From Paracoccaceae bacterium (GTDB lineage Bacteria > Pseudomonadota > Alphaproteobacteria > Rhodobacterales > Rhodobacteraceae): 43,019 nucleotides of DNA. Below are positions 32,566 to 42,021 of this stretch, piece after piece. Location of the stretch: positions 1 through 43,019 of the forward strand of contig JACIYW010000006.1 in assembly GCA_014359745.1 (NCBI GenBank), written 5' to 3'. The translations under genes and the position numbers were made by a program. Under the pieces are notes generated by a model. It was given only the letters and a program-made list of their open reading frames with translations. It was not told the origin of the DNA and searched no databases. How positions within the stretch are numbered: position 1 is the stretch's first letter; the number at the start of each line of letters is the position of its first letter.

Positions 32566-33471
32566 ATGGGCAGGATTTCATCGTTTCTGTTGGCTGTGGT
32601 TTTGGCCGGATGCGGCGGCAATTCGTTCGATAAGGTTGCGGTTGTCGATCCGGGGCCTGTTGAACCGGCCCCGCCCGTGGGCGAACTGGGCGATCCGGTG
32701 GATCCCAACGGGGTGACGGTGCCTGCGGTTCTGGCGCAGAATCTTGACGCGGCGGTGTTCGATCCCGTTGCCCAGACCTTGACGATTTCCCTGACCTCGC
32801 TGGATGGGTCGCCGGTCAGTGCCGCCTATAATCGCGACACATCGCTTGATGTGCCGGGGTTTCAGGCCTATTCGATTCAGGAAAATACCACACAGCGCAA
32901 ATTCGTGGCGCTGTTCCGGGAGTCCGCGTCGGGAAATTCCCAGGCGGGCGTGGTGGCTGACGGCGGGCAGTTCGTGAATACCTTTGGCGGTGGCACCTTC
33001 GCCAGGTTCAACAGCGCGACCGCAACGTTGCCGACAACCGGGTTGGCAAGCTATACGGGCGAATACGCGGGGGTGCTGAACACCGGCGATGCCTTGCCCG
33101 GTCCTGGCGCGCCGTTTGATCCTGTCCAATCCCACCGGGTCACGGGTGAGGTTTTGCTGAACGCCGATTTCAACGACATGACGGTGAACGGCGGCATCCG
33201 CAACCGTCAGGTGGTCGAGACTGGGCAGGTCTATGATGACGTGTTTCTGGCAGTGACCGGGATCAGTGCCGACGGGGCCTTTGCCGGGGTGGCAAAGCGG
33301 GATCCGGTTGCGACCATGGGCAATTATGGCGGTGTCTTTGCCGGGCCGAATGCATCCGAGGTGGCGGGCGTGATCGTCGTGAACCCGGTGGTGGGCGCGA
33401 CCGACCTGGTGGAACACGGTGCGTTCGTTATACCCGCCTGTGTCGGGGGCGATCCGTCGCCGTGTCCGTAA
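32566..33471 (+). CDS. Surface lipoprotein with TbpB-like beta-barrel (probable Slam substrate)
   Basis: The ~301-aa product begins with a lipoprotein signal (MGRISSFLLAVVLAGCGGN; lipid on Cys16), then a proline-rich flexible linker (VDPGPVEPAPPVGELGDPVD), then a beta-rich domain. Near its end, MGNYGGVFAGPNASEVAGVI matches the hallmark of TbpB-type barrels (GxFxGpnAxEvxG), which are surface lipoproteins delivered by Slam. A Slam-like gene starts within its last codons. The C-terminus has two cysteines (ACVGGDPSPC). ATG 32566 has AGAGGG just upstream; ATG 32542 or 32545 would add 8 or 7 residues. The ligand is unknown: heme, metal, host or algal factors are all possible, and I do not claim any. 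Confidence 0.75.
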   Translation: MGRISSFLLAVVLAGCGGNSFDKVAVVDPGPVEPAPPVGELGDPVDPNGVTVPAVLAQNLDAAVFDPVAQTLTISLTSLDGSPVSAAYNRDTSLDVPGFQAYSIQENTTQRKFVALFRESASGNSQAGVVADGGQFVNTFGGGTFARFNSATATLPTTGLASYTGEYAGVLNTGDALPGPGAPFDPVQSHRVTGEVLLNADFNDMTVNGGIRNRQVVETGQVYDDVFLAVTGISADGAFAGVAKRDPVATMGNYGGVFAGPNASEVAGVIVVNPVVGATDLVEHGAFVIPACVGGDPSPCP

Positions 33472-34871
33472 GGCGCGGTTTTGCACGGCGCGCCGGGCAG
33501 AATTCAGGGTTCGTACATTTTTTTGCGATGGTGTTGGTGGCATGGCTGGCCGTGCCAACCGGCGTGCAGGCGGGGCCGGATGATCTGACGATGGATCTGG
33601 CGACGGCGCGGGTGTTTGCGCGCGCGGCGATTGCCGAAGGGCAGGGCGAGCTTGCGCGGTCGGTGGCGTTGGGGCTTTTGCAGGCTGATCCCGATGATTT
33701 CTTTGCCTATGCGATCCTGTCGGCGGCGGAAAGCCTGCGCAACCGGCCCGATGCGGCGCGGGCGGCGGGGCAGCGGGCCTATCGGCTGGCCAGTACCGAT
33801 GCCGAACGCTACGAGGCATCGATCCTGACGGCGCGGGCGCTGGCAGACGATCAATCCTACACGCTGGCGCAGCTTTGGTTGCGCCGGGCGGTGCAGGACG
33901 CCCCTGATGAGGTTGCGCGCGCCGGGGCTGAACGGCAGTTCCTGCGGGTGCGCCGGGTCAATCCGCTGTCGGTCAGCCTGTCGTTCGGTATTACCCCCAC
34001 CTCGAACGTCAACAACGGGTCGAGCAAGGATCGGATAGAGGTTTTCGGCCTGCCGTTTCAACTGTCAGGCGCGTCGCAGGAACTGTCGGGGCTGGAAATA
34101 TCGGGGGGCGCATCATTGCGCTATCGGCTGGCGCAGACACAAGACAGCGCGACAGAGGCCGGGGCCCTGCTGTTCGGGCGCACCTTTCGCCTGTCGGACA
34201 GCGCCAGACGCAAGGCCCCCGATGCCAAGGGCAGCGATTTCGCCTTTCAGGCCGTGGAACTGTCGCTGACGCACCGGTTCCGGACCGGGGCGGATCGGCC
34301 GGTTTATTCGGTTGGCGGCACGCTGGGCCGCAACTGGTTCGGGGGGGACGCGCTGACCAATTACGCGCGCCTGTCGCTGGGGCGCACCGTGTCGCTGGCC
34401 CAAAGCACCGCGTTCGACCTTGACCTGACCGGCGAGGCACGCGACCGGCTGGACAATTCCGACCGGTCGTCAACCCGGTTCGAGATCCGCGCCGGGATCA
34501 CGCATGCCTTTGCGTCGGGCGATCGCGGCGGCGGGTATCTGGGGCTGCGCAGGGAAATATCAGACTCGGAAGATACGGATCATGCGGGGGTGCTGGCGGG
34601 GCTGCGGTATCTGCGGGGCAGCCCGGTTGCCGGGCTGCGGTTAAGCGCGCAGGCCGAGGTAGAGTGGCGCGAGTACGGGGTGACGGCGCTTGCCCCCGGC
34701 GGGCGCGAGGATTTTTCGGCCACGCTGGGCGTTACCGCCACCTTTGAGCGGGTTCAGTATTACGGCTTTTCCCCCAGTCTGGAACTGCGGGCGCGGCAGG
34801 TGACATCCGATGTCGCGCTGTTCGAAAGCCGCGAGATCGGGCTGCGGCTGGGCCTTGTTTCGGCGTTCTGA
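33462..34871 (+). CDS. Surface lipoprotein assembly modifier (Slam)-like outer membrane protein
   Basis: Slam proteins move lipoproteins across the outer membrane to the cell surface. The 469-aa product starts at GTG 33462, inside the lipoprotein gene (10-nt overlap). It has a signal peptide (FFAMVLVAWLAVPTGVQA), a helical TPR-like domain (~residues 40-165, with ARAAIAEGQGELARSVAL and QSYTLAQLWLRRAVQDAPDE) and then a C-terminal beta-barrel (~170-469) entered by the motif VNPLSVSLSFGITPTSNVNN, as in Slam/DUF560 proteins. The last residue is Phe, the usual outer-membrane barrel signal. Coupling to a TbpB-like lipoprotein strongly supports the role. The family assignment is from layout and motif; a distant non-Slam TPR-porin remains possible. 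Confidence 0.8.
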   Translation: MSVRRGFARRAGQNSGFVHFFAMVLVAWLAVPTGVQAGPDDLTMDLATARVFARAAIAEGQGELARSVALGLLQADPDDFFAYAILSAAESLRNRPDAARAAGQRAYRLASTDAERYEASILTARALADDQSYTLAQLWLRRAVQDAPDEVARAGAERQFLRVRRVNPLSVSLSFGITPTSNVNNGSSKDRIEVFGLPFQLSGASQELSGLEISGGASLRYRLAQTQDSATEAGALLFGRTFRLSDSARRKAPDAKGSDFAFQAVELSLTHRFRTGADRPVYSVGGTLGRNWFGGDALTNYARLSLGRTVSLAQSTAFDLDLTGEARDRLDNSDRSSTRFEIRAGITHAFASGDRGGGYLGLRREISDSEDTDHAGVLAGLRYLRGSPVAGLRLSAQAEVEWREYGVTALAPGGREDFSATLGVTATFERVQYYGFSPSLELRARQVTSDVALFESREIGLRLGLVSAF

Positions 34872-34931
34872 GGGCATTGGCGCGGCGCGGTTCTTGCCCT
34901 AGGTTGCAGGGGCAACGACAGGAGGCGCAAC

Positions 34932-35360
34932 ATGACCATTCGATATCTGCACACCATGGTCCGGGTGAAGAACCTGGAAGAGAGTATCGCCTTTTACGAG
35001 GCGCTGGGCCTGACGGAAACCCGCCGCATCGACAATGACGAGGGGCGGTTCACCCTGCTGTTCATGGCCCCGCCGGGACAAGAGGAATGCCCGGTCGAAC
35101 TGACCTATAACTGGGATGGTGATGACGGGCTGCCCTCGGACAGCCGCCATTTTGGTCATCTGGCCTATGAGGTGGATGATATCTATGAAACCTGCGCCGA
35201 TCTGCAATCGAAAGGTATCGTGATCAACCGTCCGCCGCGCGACGGGCGCATGGCCTTTGTGCGCTCGCCCGACAATATATCGGTGGAACTGTTGCAAAAG
35301 GGCGCGGCACAGGAGCCGAAGGAACCATGGGCAAGCATGGAAAATACCGGGCACTGGTAG
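34932..35360 (+). CDS. gloA: Lactoylglutathione lyase (glyoxalase I)
   Basis: GloA converts the methylglyoxal-glutathione adduct to S-lactoylglutathione. The 142-aa protein has the two beta-alpha-beta repeats of glyoxalase I with metal ligands His7 (YLHTMVRV), Glu56 (PVELTYNWD), His76 (HFGHLAYEVDD) and Glu119 (NISVELLQ), close to the E. coli positions. The Trp of TYNWD and the short length point to the bacterial Ni/Co form. AGGAGG lies about 8 nt before the ATG. It is followed by a glutathione transferase in the opposite direction; both use glutathione, but a functional link is not shown. Confidence 0.95.
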   Translation: MTIRYLHTMVRVKNLEESIAFYEALGLTETRRIDNDEGRFTLLFMAPPGQEECPVELTYNWDGDDGLPSDSRHFGHLAYEVDDIYETCADLQSKGIVINRPPRDGRMAFVRSPDNISVELLQKGAAQEPKEPWASMENTGHW

Positions 35361-35477
35361 GCGGCGCCCCGGCGCTGGATGTGTCGGGTGGCGGGGACAA
35401 CAATCACGGGTTTGGCCACGATCTGGCGATGCCCATTTGCCGTTGGGCGGCGTTACGGTGAAGGGGCTGGTGGTCGG

Positions 35478-35506
35478 GCCCGCGCCGCCGTCGGTCGGGC
35501 GCGGGC
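35478..35506. terminator. Possible bidirectional hairpin between gloA and the GST gene
   Basis: GCCCGCGCC (35478-35486) and GGCGCGGGC (35498-35506) form a 9-bp stem over an 11-nt loop in the gap where two genes converge. There is no T run on either side, so termination is uncertain. Confidence 0.35.
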
Positions 35507-35513
35507 GGGCCGT

Positions 35514-36101
35514 TCACTTGGCCATGGCGCGCTGATAGGCCGGGCGGGCGCGCATCCGGTCGAGATAGGCGGAATAGCCAGGCTGCGAGATGGGAAATTT
35601 TGCCCCGATCGCCCAGAATCCGCAATGGGTGCAGATGATGTCGGGCACCGTCATCACATCACCCATCAGGAAGGGGCCCGCACCCATGCGATCGACCAGC
35701 ACCTTCTGGCTGCGCTCGAATTCCCATTTCAGGCTGTCCTTGATGGCGGGATGGCGCAGCTCTTCGGGCAGGATGAAGCTGTGGCGCGCGGCCATCCACA
35801 GCACAGCGTCGAATTCATCCAGCAGGAATTGCGTCAGGCTGTCTTGTCGGGCGCGATCCAGTGTTCCGGCGGGATAGGTCAGCGCGCCGTGTTTGTCGGC
35901 CAGATACTGGATGATCGCGGTTGAATCGGTGATGGGGGTGCCATCATCGACCAGCACCGGGATCTTGCCGACCGGGTTGAACGCGGTCACATCTTCCGAA
36001 CGCGGCAAGGCGCGGGTGTGTTCATAGGGTTGTCCAAGTTCTTCCAGCATCCACAATACGCGGGCGGCGCGGCTTTTTGTGGTTCCGATGACGGTGTACA
36101 T
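35514..36101 (-). CDS. Glutathione S-transferase family protein
   Basis: The 195-aa product has the thioredoxin-like N-terminal domain of GSTs (MYTVIGTTKSRAARVLWMLE; NPVGKIPVLVDDG, with the cis-proline; ITDSTAIIQYLADKHG) and an all-helical C-terminal domain (about residues 88-195, containing FLMGDVMTVPDIICTHC). The Thr/Ser after the first strand would activate glutathione. The subclass and substrate cannot be told. ATG 36101 has AGGAGA upstream and gives the normal N-terminus; further upstream the frame runs through holA. It starts 8 nt after the holA stop, so it is likely co-transcribed with leuS-lptE-holA. Confidence 0.93.
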   Translation of the reverse strand: MYTVIGTTKSRAARVLWMLEELGQPYEHTRALPRSEDVTAFNPVGKIPVLVDDGTPITDSTAIIQYLADKHGALTYPAGTLDRARQDSLTQFLLDEFDAVLWMAARHSFILPEELRHPAIKDSLKWEFERSQKVLVDRMGAGPFLMGDVMTVPDIICTHCGFWAIGAKFPISQPGYSAYLDRMRARPAYQRAMAK

Positions 36102-36109
36102 ATGGTCTC

Positions 36110-37132
36110 CTAACGTGCTGCCATCATGGCGATGCGGATCAGTGTGCGTTCCATCAGTGCCATGGCCGGCGCGCGTTGGGAAGAGCGCAGGCGCAGGTCG
36201 GTTTCCACCAGATCGCCCAGCGCCCGTTCCAACCGGGCCGCGCCCCAGCGTTGGGCCTGGCGGGCCATCCGGTCGCGGCGCGGCCCCCAGACGGGGGGGC
36301 GGGCACGGGCAAGCCCCGAGGCCACGCCGCCCGGATCGCAGGCCGCCGCGTGCAGCGTGCGAAAATGCCGGGTGGCCTGAATGCACAGCGATACCGGCAA
36401 CACCCCCTGGCCCGACAGCCGGTTGATCAGCGGCCCGATGGCCTGCACCCCGGCCTCTGCCACGGCGTTGATGACGTCATCGACGGCGGCCTCGATCGTG
36501 GCGGGGGCGCAAAGCGCGATGTCTTGCGGGGTCAGCGGTGCCGGATCACCGCGTTTGTAAAGGCCGATCTTTTCAACCGTCTGCCGGAAATCGCCCGGAT
36601 CAAGGCTGCGCGACAGCGTGATCAGATCCGCCATGGCGGCGGGATCGATCTGGCGCAGGCCAGCGGCGGTCAGCAGGGCGTCAACCTCTTCGCGGGTGGG
36701 GGGATCATCGTAGATCGCGGCGGCGAATGCGTTTTTCAGGGTTTCGAACGTCTTGCGCAGCGGCGATTTCGCGCCAAGCCGACCGGCGGTGACGATCAGC
36801 ACCGCATCCCCCGCCTGCCATTCCTTCAGCGCGGCGATGACCGGGGCGGCGGTTGTGTCGGTCACATCCTCGATCAGGGCGGCGCGCGGGCCGGGGAAAA
36901 AGCCCTGCGCGCGCATTGCGTCCGATACCGCAGCAGGATCGCGGCGCAGATCGGCGGCGTTGATGCGGGTCAGGCGCATTTCCGCCTCGCCCTCGGGGCC
37001 GATCAGGGCGCGCACCACCTCTTGCCGTTTCAGGGCGACGCGCATCGCATCGTCGCCATGGATCAAAAGCCCCGCGTGTGCCGGATCGGGCCGGGCGAAA
37101 ATGCGGGTCGCATCGCGGCCCGAGAGCTTCAT
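36110..37132 (-). CDS. holA: DNA polymerase III delta subunit HolA
   Basis: HolA (delta) opens the beta sliding clamp within the clamp-loader complex. The 340-aa product shows delta features: LLIHGDDAMRVALKRQEVV at the start, FFPGPRAALIEDVTD (the clamp-binding element region), SRSLDPGDFRQTVEKIGLYK and the C-terminal RWGAARLERALGDLVETDL. Weak conservation is normal for this subunit. ATG 37132 overlaps the lptE stop (ATGA). leuS-lptE-holA in this order is common in alphaproteobacteria, so the label is strongly supported by context. Confidence 0.93.
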   Translation of the reverse strand: MKLSGRDATRIFARPDPAHAGLLIHGDDAMRVALKRQEVVRALIGPEGEAEMRLTRINAADLRRDPAAVSDAMRAQGFFPGPRAALIEDVTDTTAAPVIAALKEWQAGDAVLIVTAGRLGAKSPLRKTFETLKNAFAAAIYDDPPTREEVDALLTAAGLRQIDPAAMADLITLSRSLDPGDFRQTVEKIGLYKRGDPAPLTPQDIALCAPATIEAAVDDVINAVAEAGVQAIGPLINRLSGQGVLPVSLCIQATRHFRTLHAAACDPGGVASGLARARPPVWGPRRDRMARQAQRWGAARLERALGDLVETDLRLRSSQRAPAMALMERTLIRIAMMAAR

Positions 37133-37620
37133 GCGCCCCAGGCCCCTGGTGTGGCCAGCAGTTGCGTCACGATCTGATCCGCGAGGATGCGCATCAGGCG
37201 GCGGCTTGCGTCGATCTCGGCCGTGCGGGTGGCAAGGGTGGTGCCGGTGGTGGAATGGGCGGTGAAATTGCGCACCCGGCCCGAGGCCAGAACCTTGTCA
37301 TTTTGCAGGTTGGTGACCTTATAGGTCACCTCACCGGTCAGGTTGTAACGGGTGATGGCATTGGTGGGCGATACGCCGATAGCCACCTGATCGGTGGCGA
37401 TGCTGTAGCTGAGCGCGTAGGCCGCATCGGTCGGGCGGCCGATGCGTTCTTCCAGCCGCTCCACCAGATCGAAACCGCGCTTGTCGGTCGGCGCATCTAT
37501 CAGGAACCGGCCTTGCAGGTTTGACGCCGCGCCGCCCGGCCCATAGGCCGGGGTAAACCCGCAGCCTGCCAGAGCGGCACCCAGGCCCAACAAAAACGAT
37601 CTGCGATCAGAGAACCACAT
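37129..37620 (-). CDS. lptE: LPS-assembly lipoprotein LptE
   Basis: LptE plugs the LptD barrel that inserts lipopolysaccharide into the outer leaflet of the outer membrane. The 163-aa product has a lipoprotein signal ([20 protein letters not shown], lipid on Cys20), followed by [10 protein letters not shown] and an alpha/beta domain. The double arginine of SDRRSFLLG is Tat-like, but Sec export with a basic start is just as likely. The gene overlaps the end of leuS by 14 nt and the start of holA by 4 nt. Length and context are typical. Confidence 0.9.
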   Translation of the reverse strand: MWFSDRRSFLLGLGAALAGCGFTPAYGPGGAASNLQGRFLIDAPTDKRGFDLVERLEERIGRPTDAAYALSYSIATDQVAIGVSPTNAITRYNLTGEVTYKVTNLQNDKVLASGRVRNFTAHSTTGTTLATRTAEIDASRRLMRILADQIVTQLLATPGAWGA

Positions 37621-40153
37621 TGACGATACGCCCCGGAACCACGATCAGTTTTTTCGGGCTGGCCCCGGCAAGAAAGCGCACCACCTCGGGGTCGGCCAGC
37701 ACCAGTTTTTCAACGTCACCCGTTGGCAGGGCTTTGTCCACCTTGATTTCGCTGCGCCGTTTGCCGTTGATCTGGATCGGCAGGATTACGGTATCATCTG
37801 TCAGCAGCGCCGGATCGGGTTTGGGCCAGGGGGCGGCGGCAACCAGCCCCGCACCGCCAAGGATGTGCCAGGCCTCTTCGGCCAGATGCGGGACCATGGG
37901 CGCGGAAAGCTGGGCGAGCGTGCGCAGCGCCGTGCGCTTTGCCTCGGCGCCCGCGTCGGATTTCTGGACGGCATTGGTCAGGGCGTAAAGTGCGGCGACT
38001 GCCTTGTTGAAGGCGAACCCTTCGATCCCGCGCGTCACCTCGTCGATGGCGCGGTGCGTGGCGCGGGCGAGATCCGCGTCGGCGGGGTGGGGGCCGCTGG
38101 TATAGGCCGCTGCCTCATGCGCCATGCGGTGCACGCGGGTCAGGTGGCGGAACGCGGCCTCGGCCCCCGAGGATGTCCATTCGACATCGCGTTCTGGCGG
38201 GCTGTCGGACAGCACGAACCAGCGCGCGGTATCGGCGCCGAACTGCGAGATGATGTTGACCGGATCGACGACATTCTTCTTGGATTTCGACATCTTGGCC
38301 GAGGGGATGACCGTCACCGCCGCGCCGGTGGCCTTCAGTTTGCCGTCTTCGACGTCTTCGGGCAGGTGATAGACGGGGCGGCCCTGCGCGTCGCGGGTCA
38401 TGTAGATTTCATGCGTCACCATGCCCTGGGTGAAAAGCGCGTTGAACGGCTCTATCGCCTTGGCGGGCAGGTGGCCGGTGCGGTGCATGGCGCGGGCGAA
38501 GAAGCGCGAATAGAGAAGATGCAGGATCGCGTGTTCGATGCCGCCGATATACTGATCGACATTCATCCAGTATTCGGCCTCGACCGGGTCGGTCGGCGTT
38601 TCGGCGTGGGGCGCGGTGAAACGGGCGTAGTACCACGAGCTATCGACGAAGGTATCCATCGTGTCGGTTTCACGCCGGGCGGGTTTGCCGCAGGAAGGGC
38701 AGGCGCAGTGCCGCCATGTCGGGTGCCGATCCAGCGGGTTGCCGGGCTGATCGAACGTCACGTCATGGGGCAGGCGGATGGGCAGGTTTTCCTTGCGCTC
38801 TGGCACCACGCCGCAGGCATCGCAATGCACGACCGGAATCGGGCAGCCCCAGTAGCGTTGCCGCGACAGGCCCCAATCGCGCAGGCGGTATTGGGTGACG
38901 CCGTGGCCCACGCCCTTTTCCTCGCAGAATGAGATGGCGGCGGCGATGGCGTCGGTGCCGGTCTGTTCCTCGGGCCCGGCGAAGCCGCGGATATAGCGCA
39001 CGGGTTCGGTCTTGGGGGGCACGAATGCCTCATCCAGCGGGGCCTCGTCGGCGCCCCTGGCAACGAAAACCGGCGGGATCGGAAGGCCGTATTTCGTGGC
39101 GAATTCGAAATCGCGCTGATCATGGGCGGGCACGCCGAAAATCGCGCCGGTGCCATAGTCCATCAGGATGAAATTGGCGATATAGACCGGCAGTTCCAGC
39201 GCGGTATCGAACGGGTGGCGCACGCGGATGCCGGTGTCAAACCCGCGTTTTTCGGCCTTTTCCAGCGCCTCTTCGGATGTGCCGATGCGGCGGCATTCCG
39301 CGTTGAAGGCGGCGACCTTCGGGTCATGCCGTTCCAGGTTCCTGGCCAGCGGATGGTCGGGCGAGATGGCGGCAAAGCTCATCCCCATCAGCGTGTCGGG
39401 GCGGGTTGAATAGACCTCCAGCCGGTCAAACCCTTCGGGCGCGCCCACCGTCGAAAACGCCATCTGCAACCCGCGAGAGCGGCCGATCCAGTTGGCCTGC
39501 ATCAGACGCACCTTTTCGGGCCAGTCCTTGAGCCCGTCAAGCGCGGTCAGCAAATCCTCGGCATAGTCCGAGATGCGAAAGAACCATTGCGTCAGCTCGC
39601 GCCGTTCAACCTCGGCCCCCGAACGCCAGCCGCGCCCGTCGATCACCTGTTCATTGGCGAGCACGGTCATGTCGACCGGATCCCAGTTCACCACCGCGTT
39701 CTTGCGATAGACGATGCCCGCATCCAGCATATCAAGGAACATCGCCTGCTGCTGGCCGTAATATTCAGGATCGCAGGTGGCGAATTCGCGCGACCAGTCG
39801 ATCGACAGGCCCAGCGGTTTCATCTGCGCGCGCATCTGGTCGATATTGGCATAGGTCCAGTCGGCGGGGTGGCCGCCCTGTTCCATTGCGGCGTTTTCGG
39901 CGGGCATGCCGAAGGCGTCCCATCCCATCGGGTGCAGCACCGAATAGCCTTGTGCGGCCTTGGTGCGCGCCACCACATCGCCCATGGTGTAGTTGCGCAC
40001 ATGGCCCATGTGGATGCGCCCGGACGGGTAGGGGAACATTTCCAGCACGTAATATTTCGGGCGGGCGGGATCGTGGCGGGCGGTGAATATCCCGGCATTT
40101 TCCCATGCGGCCTGCCAGCGCGGCTCGGTCACGGCGGGGTCAAAGGATGACAT
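37607..40153 (-). CDS. leuS: Leucyl-tRNA synthetase
   Basis: LeuS attaches leucine to tRNA-Leu. The 848-aa class I enzyme has the HIGH motif as HMGH (residues 48-51, in [17 protein letters not shown]) and the KMSKS motif in [16 protein letters not shown] (~residue 620). The editing domain contains [21 protein letters not shown] cysteine pair in [11 protein letters not shown] lies in the zinc-like insert. ATG 40153 gives the usual start ([14 protein letters not shown]). Its last codons overlap lptE, indicating one transcript with lptE, holA and possibly the GST gene. Confidence 0.98.
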   Translation of the reverse strand: MSSFDPAVTEPRWQAAWENAGIFTARHDPARPKYYVLEMFPYPSGRIHMGHVRNYTMGDVVARTKAAQGYSVLHPMGWDAFGMPAENAAMEQGGHPADWTYANIDQMRAQMKPLGLSIDWSREFATCDPEYYGQQQAMFLDMLDAGIVYRKNAVVNWDPVDMTVLANEQVIDGRGWRSGAEVERRELTQWFFRISDYAEDLLTALDGLKDWPEKVRLMQANWIGRSRGLQMAFSTVGAPEGFDRLEVYSTRPDTLMGMSFAAISPDHPLARNLERHDPKVAAFNAECRRIGTSEEALEKAEKRGFDTGIRVRHPFDTALELPVYIANFILMDYGTGAIFGVPAHDQRDFEFATKYGLPIPPVFVARGADEAPLDEAFVPPKTEPVRYIRGFAGPEEQTGTDAIAAAISFCEEKGVGHGVTQYRLRDWGLSRQRYWGCPIPVVHCDACGVVPERKENLPIRLPHDVTFDQPGNPLDRHPTWRHCACPSCGKPARRETDTMDTFVDSSWYYARFTAPHAETPTDPVEAEYWMNVDQYIGGIEHAILHLLYSRFFARAMHRTGHLPAKAIEPFNALFTQGMVTHEIYMTRDAQGRPVYHLPEDVEDGKLKATGAAVTVIPSAKMSKSKKNVVDPVNIISQFGADTARWFVLSDSPPERDVEWTSSGAEAAFRHLTRVHRMAHEAAAYTSGPHPADADLARATHRAIDEVTRGIEGFAFNKAVAALYALTNAVQKSDAGAEAKRTALRTLAQLSAPMVPHLAEEAWHILGGAGLVAAAPWPKPDPALLTDDTVILPIQINGKRRSEIKVDKALPTGDVEKLVLADPEVVRFLAGASPKKLIVVPGRIVNVVL

Positions 40154-40207
40154 CGGATGTCCTTCACAGGCGGCGACCGCACCCCCGAAAAGGGCGCGAC
40201 TGCCGGA

Positions 40208-41095
40208 TCAGCGGTTGATTTCTGCGAGCCGGAATTGCCGCGCGCGGGTCAGGATCGCGTTTTCGACGGCGCGTGTGGTTTCCAGCGACACCGGCCCACC
40301 ACCCCGCGCCTCAAGCGCGACATGCAGCGATCGCGCATCAAGGGCGGGATCCTGCACATAGACGGTGGCGCGATAGGCGCGCCCGCCGCCGGGCGGGACG
40401 CCGAATCCCGTGGTGAACACGCCCGAGAACGGATCAACCGTTTCCAGCGGCAGGAAGCTGAGCACATCAAGCGCCGCCGTCCAGATGTAGCGATTGACGC
40501 GCAACGTTACCTCGGGGCTGACGTTGCGCCCGAATGTGCCGCCGACCACCCCGGCCGAAAGCCCGGCCTGGGCGTTGGCTGCGGCGCTGTCAGACTTGAA
40601 CAGGTCGCGGAAATAGCCGTTGAACAGCCCGCTCCGTTCGGGTTGGGCGGCCACGGTCTGGGTCGCCGGGGCCTGCCCGGCAATGGTGCGCGGCGCGCTG
40701 GCCGCCTCTACGGCAACGGCGGATGTTGGGGCCGGGTCACTTTTGTTCCTGGTAAAGATGCTGTTCAGCACCCCCCGGAACGAACCGCTGCCGGCCACGG
40801 CCTCGGTCTCGACGAGCGTGGCATCTTGCATTCCGGCCGGTTGGCTGGTGTTTGCACCACCCTGGGCCGGGGCGGGGGGCGGTGCGGCCACCTGTTGCGC
40901 GGTTGCGGCGGGGGCATTTTCGGATGCGGGGGCGGTTTCCTCGGCGGTGTGGGTGCCAAAAATGTTGCCTATGCCGCGCACCAATCCACGCACGGGGCCA
41001 TCGCCCGAAGGGTTTTGTGCGCCGCCGCCGCAGGCCGACACCATCAGGACGAGGGCGAGGGCCATCGCTGCCCGGTGTTTTCCCGTAGAAATCAT
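40208..41095 (-). CDS. DUF3576 domain lipoprotein
   Basis: The 295-aa product starts with a lipoprotein signal (ALALVLMVSACGGG, lipid on Cys22). The C-terminal ~125 residues (from about SAGVVGGTFGRNVSPEVTL, with YIWTAALDVLSFLPLETVDP and GRAYRATVYVQDPALDARSL) are a DUF3576 domain, an alphaproteobacterial family of unknown function. The middle ~140 residues are an Ala/Pro/Gln-rich linker that makes this member longer than the usual ~160-180 aa. It is probably an outer-membrane lipoprotein. ATG 41095 has GGGAG about 8 nt upstream. It sits 54 nt upstream of leuS in the same direction. Confidence 0.88.
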   Translation of the reverse strand: MISTGKHRAAMALALVLMVSACGGGAQNPSGDGPVRGLVRGIGNIFGTHTAEETAPASENAPAATAQQVAAPPPAPAQGGANTSQPAGMQDATLVETEAVAGSGSFRGVLNSIFTRNKSDPAPTSAVAVEAASAPRTIAGQAPATQTVAAQPERSGLFNGYFRDLFKSDSAAANAQAGLSAGVVGGTFGRNVSPEVTLRVNRYIWTAALDVLSFLPLETVDPFSGVFTTGFGVPPGGGRAYRATVYVQDPALDARSLHVALEARGGGPVSLETTRAVENAILTRARQFRLAEINR

Positions 41096-41264
41096 GAATG
41101 TTTCTCCCGCCGCACTGCTTTGCAGGTGTCTAACTGACGGGTTTTGGGCAAACAAGGCTTTTCGAGGTCTTGGCGGACGGGTTATGCAGGGGGTTGACGC
41201 TGTGTCGGGCGGGTGCGCAGAAAATGGCTTGTCCGGCCTGGCCTTTCAGGGGGCGGGTGACACG

Positions 41265-41918
41265 ATGGGTTTGGCCGGGATCAAGGCAGAGGTGGCGGCG
41301 GCCGAGGCCGCGGCGGGGCGCGCGCCGGGTTCCGTGCGGCTGATTGCCGTCTCGAAAGTGCAGCCGCTGGCGCGGGTTGAGGCGGTTTTGCAGGCCGGGC
41401 ACCGGGTGTTCGGTGAAAACCGCGTGCAAGAGGCGGCAGCCAAGTGGCCCGGCCTTCGCGACAGGTTCGGGCCGGTTGCGGTGCATCTGATCGGGCCCCT
41501 GCAAACCAACAAGGCGCGCCAGGCGGTAGAGCTGTTCGACGCAATTCATTCGCTGGACCGCCCCAGACTGGCGCGGGTTCTGGCCGATCTGGCCGGGGCG
41601 CGGGGCGAATCCCCTGATATTTTCGTGCAGGTGAATACCGGCAAGGAACCGCAAAAGGCCGGTGTCCTGCCCGAGGCGCTGGATGGGTTCGTGGCCGAGG
41701 TGCGCAAAATGGGCCTGCCGCTGGTGGGGTTGATGTGCATTCCACCGGTTGACGCCGACCCCGCGCCGCATTTTTCCCTGCTGGCCGACATGGCCGCGCG
41801 CAACGGGCTGGCGCGCCTGTCGATGGGGATGAGCGGTGATTTCGCCACGGCCATCGCCGCGGGTGCCACCGATGTGCGCATCGGTTCGGCGATTTTCGGG
41901 GATCGTGTGCCGGGCTGA
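41265..41918 (+). CDS. yggS: PLP-binding protein YggS (PLPBP family)
   Basis: YggS-type proteins bind pyridoxal phosphate and help keep vitamin B6 and amino/keto acid pools balanced; no catalytic activity is established. The 217-aa product shows VRLIAVSKVQP (PLP lysine Lys31), HRVFGENRVQEA, VHLIGPLQTNKARQAVELFD and LSMGMSGDFATAIAAGATDV, all family hallmarks. ATG 41265 gives the normal N-terminus (MGLAGIKAEVAAAEAA). Upstream in-frame starts such as 41183 add residues without homology. It is divergent from the DUF3576 gene across ~170 nt. Confidence 0.94.
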   Translation: MGLAGIKAEVAAAEAAAGRAPGSVRLIAVSKVQPLARVEAVLQAGHRVFGENRVQEAAAKWPGLRDRFGPVAVHLIGPLQTNKARQAVELFDAIHSLDRPRLARVLADLAGARGESPDIFVQVNTGKEPQKAGVLPEALDGFVAEVRKMGLPLVGLMCIPPVDADPAPHFSLLADMAARNGLARLSMGMSGDFATAIAAGATDVRIGSAIFGDRVPG

Positions 41919-41970
41919 CCGTCTTGCGGACTGACCGTCTTGTGGGCTGACGGGGCCGGGCTGACGGGGC
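41914..41970. repeat. Short direct repeats after yggS
   Basis: CTGACCGTCTTG occurs at 41914-41925 and 41931-41942, followed by GGGCTGACGGGGC at 41944-41956 and 41958-41970. All four copies share GCTGAC-like cores. They begin at the yggS stop codon. No function is apparent. Confidence 0.8.
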
Positions 41971-42021
41971 GCGCATCTTGGCACAGGTCCGGGGCAACGG
42001 GCCAGATTCCATAGGCCCTGG

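Noticed and set aside
41183-41264. Upstream in-frame start for yggS
   Set aside because: The added residues are not part of the family, and ATG 41265 gives the usual N-terminus.
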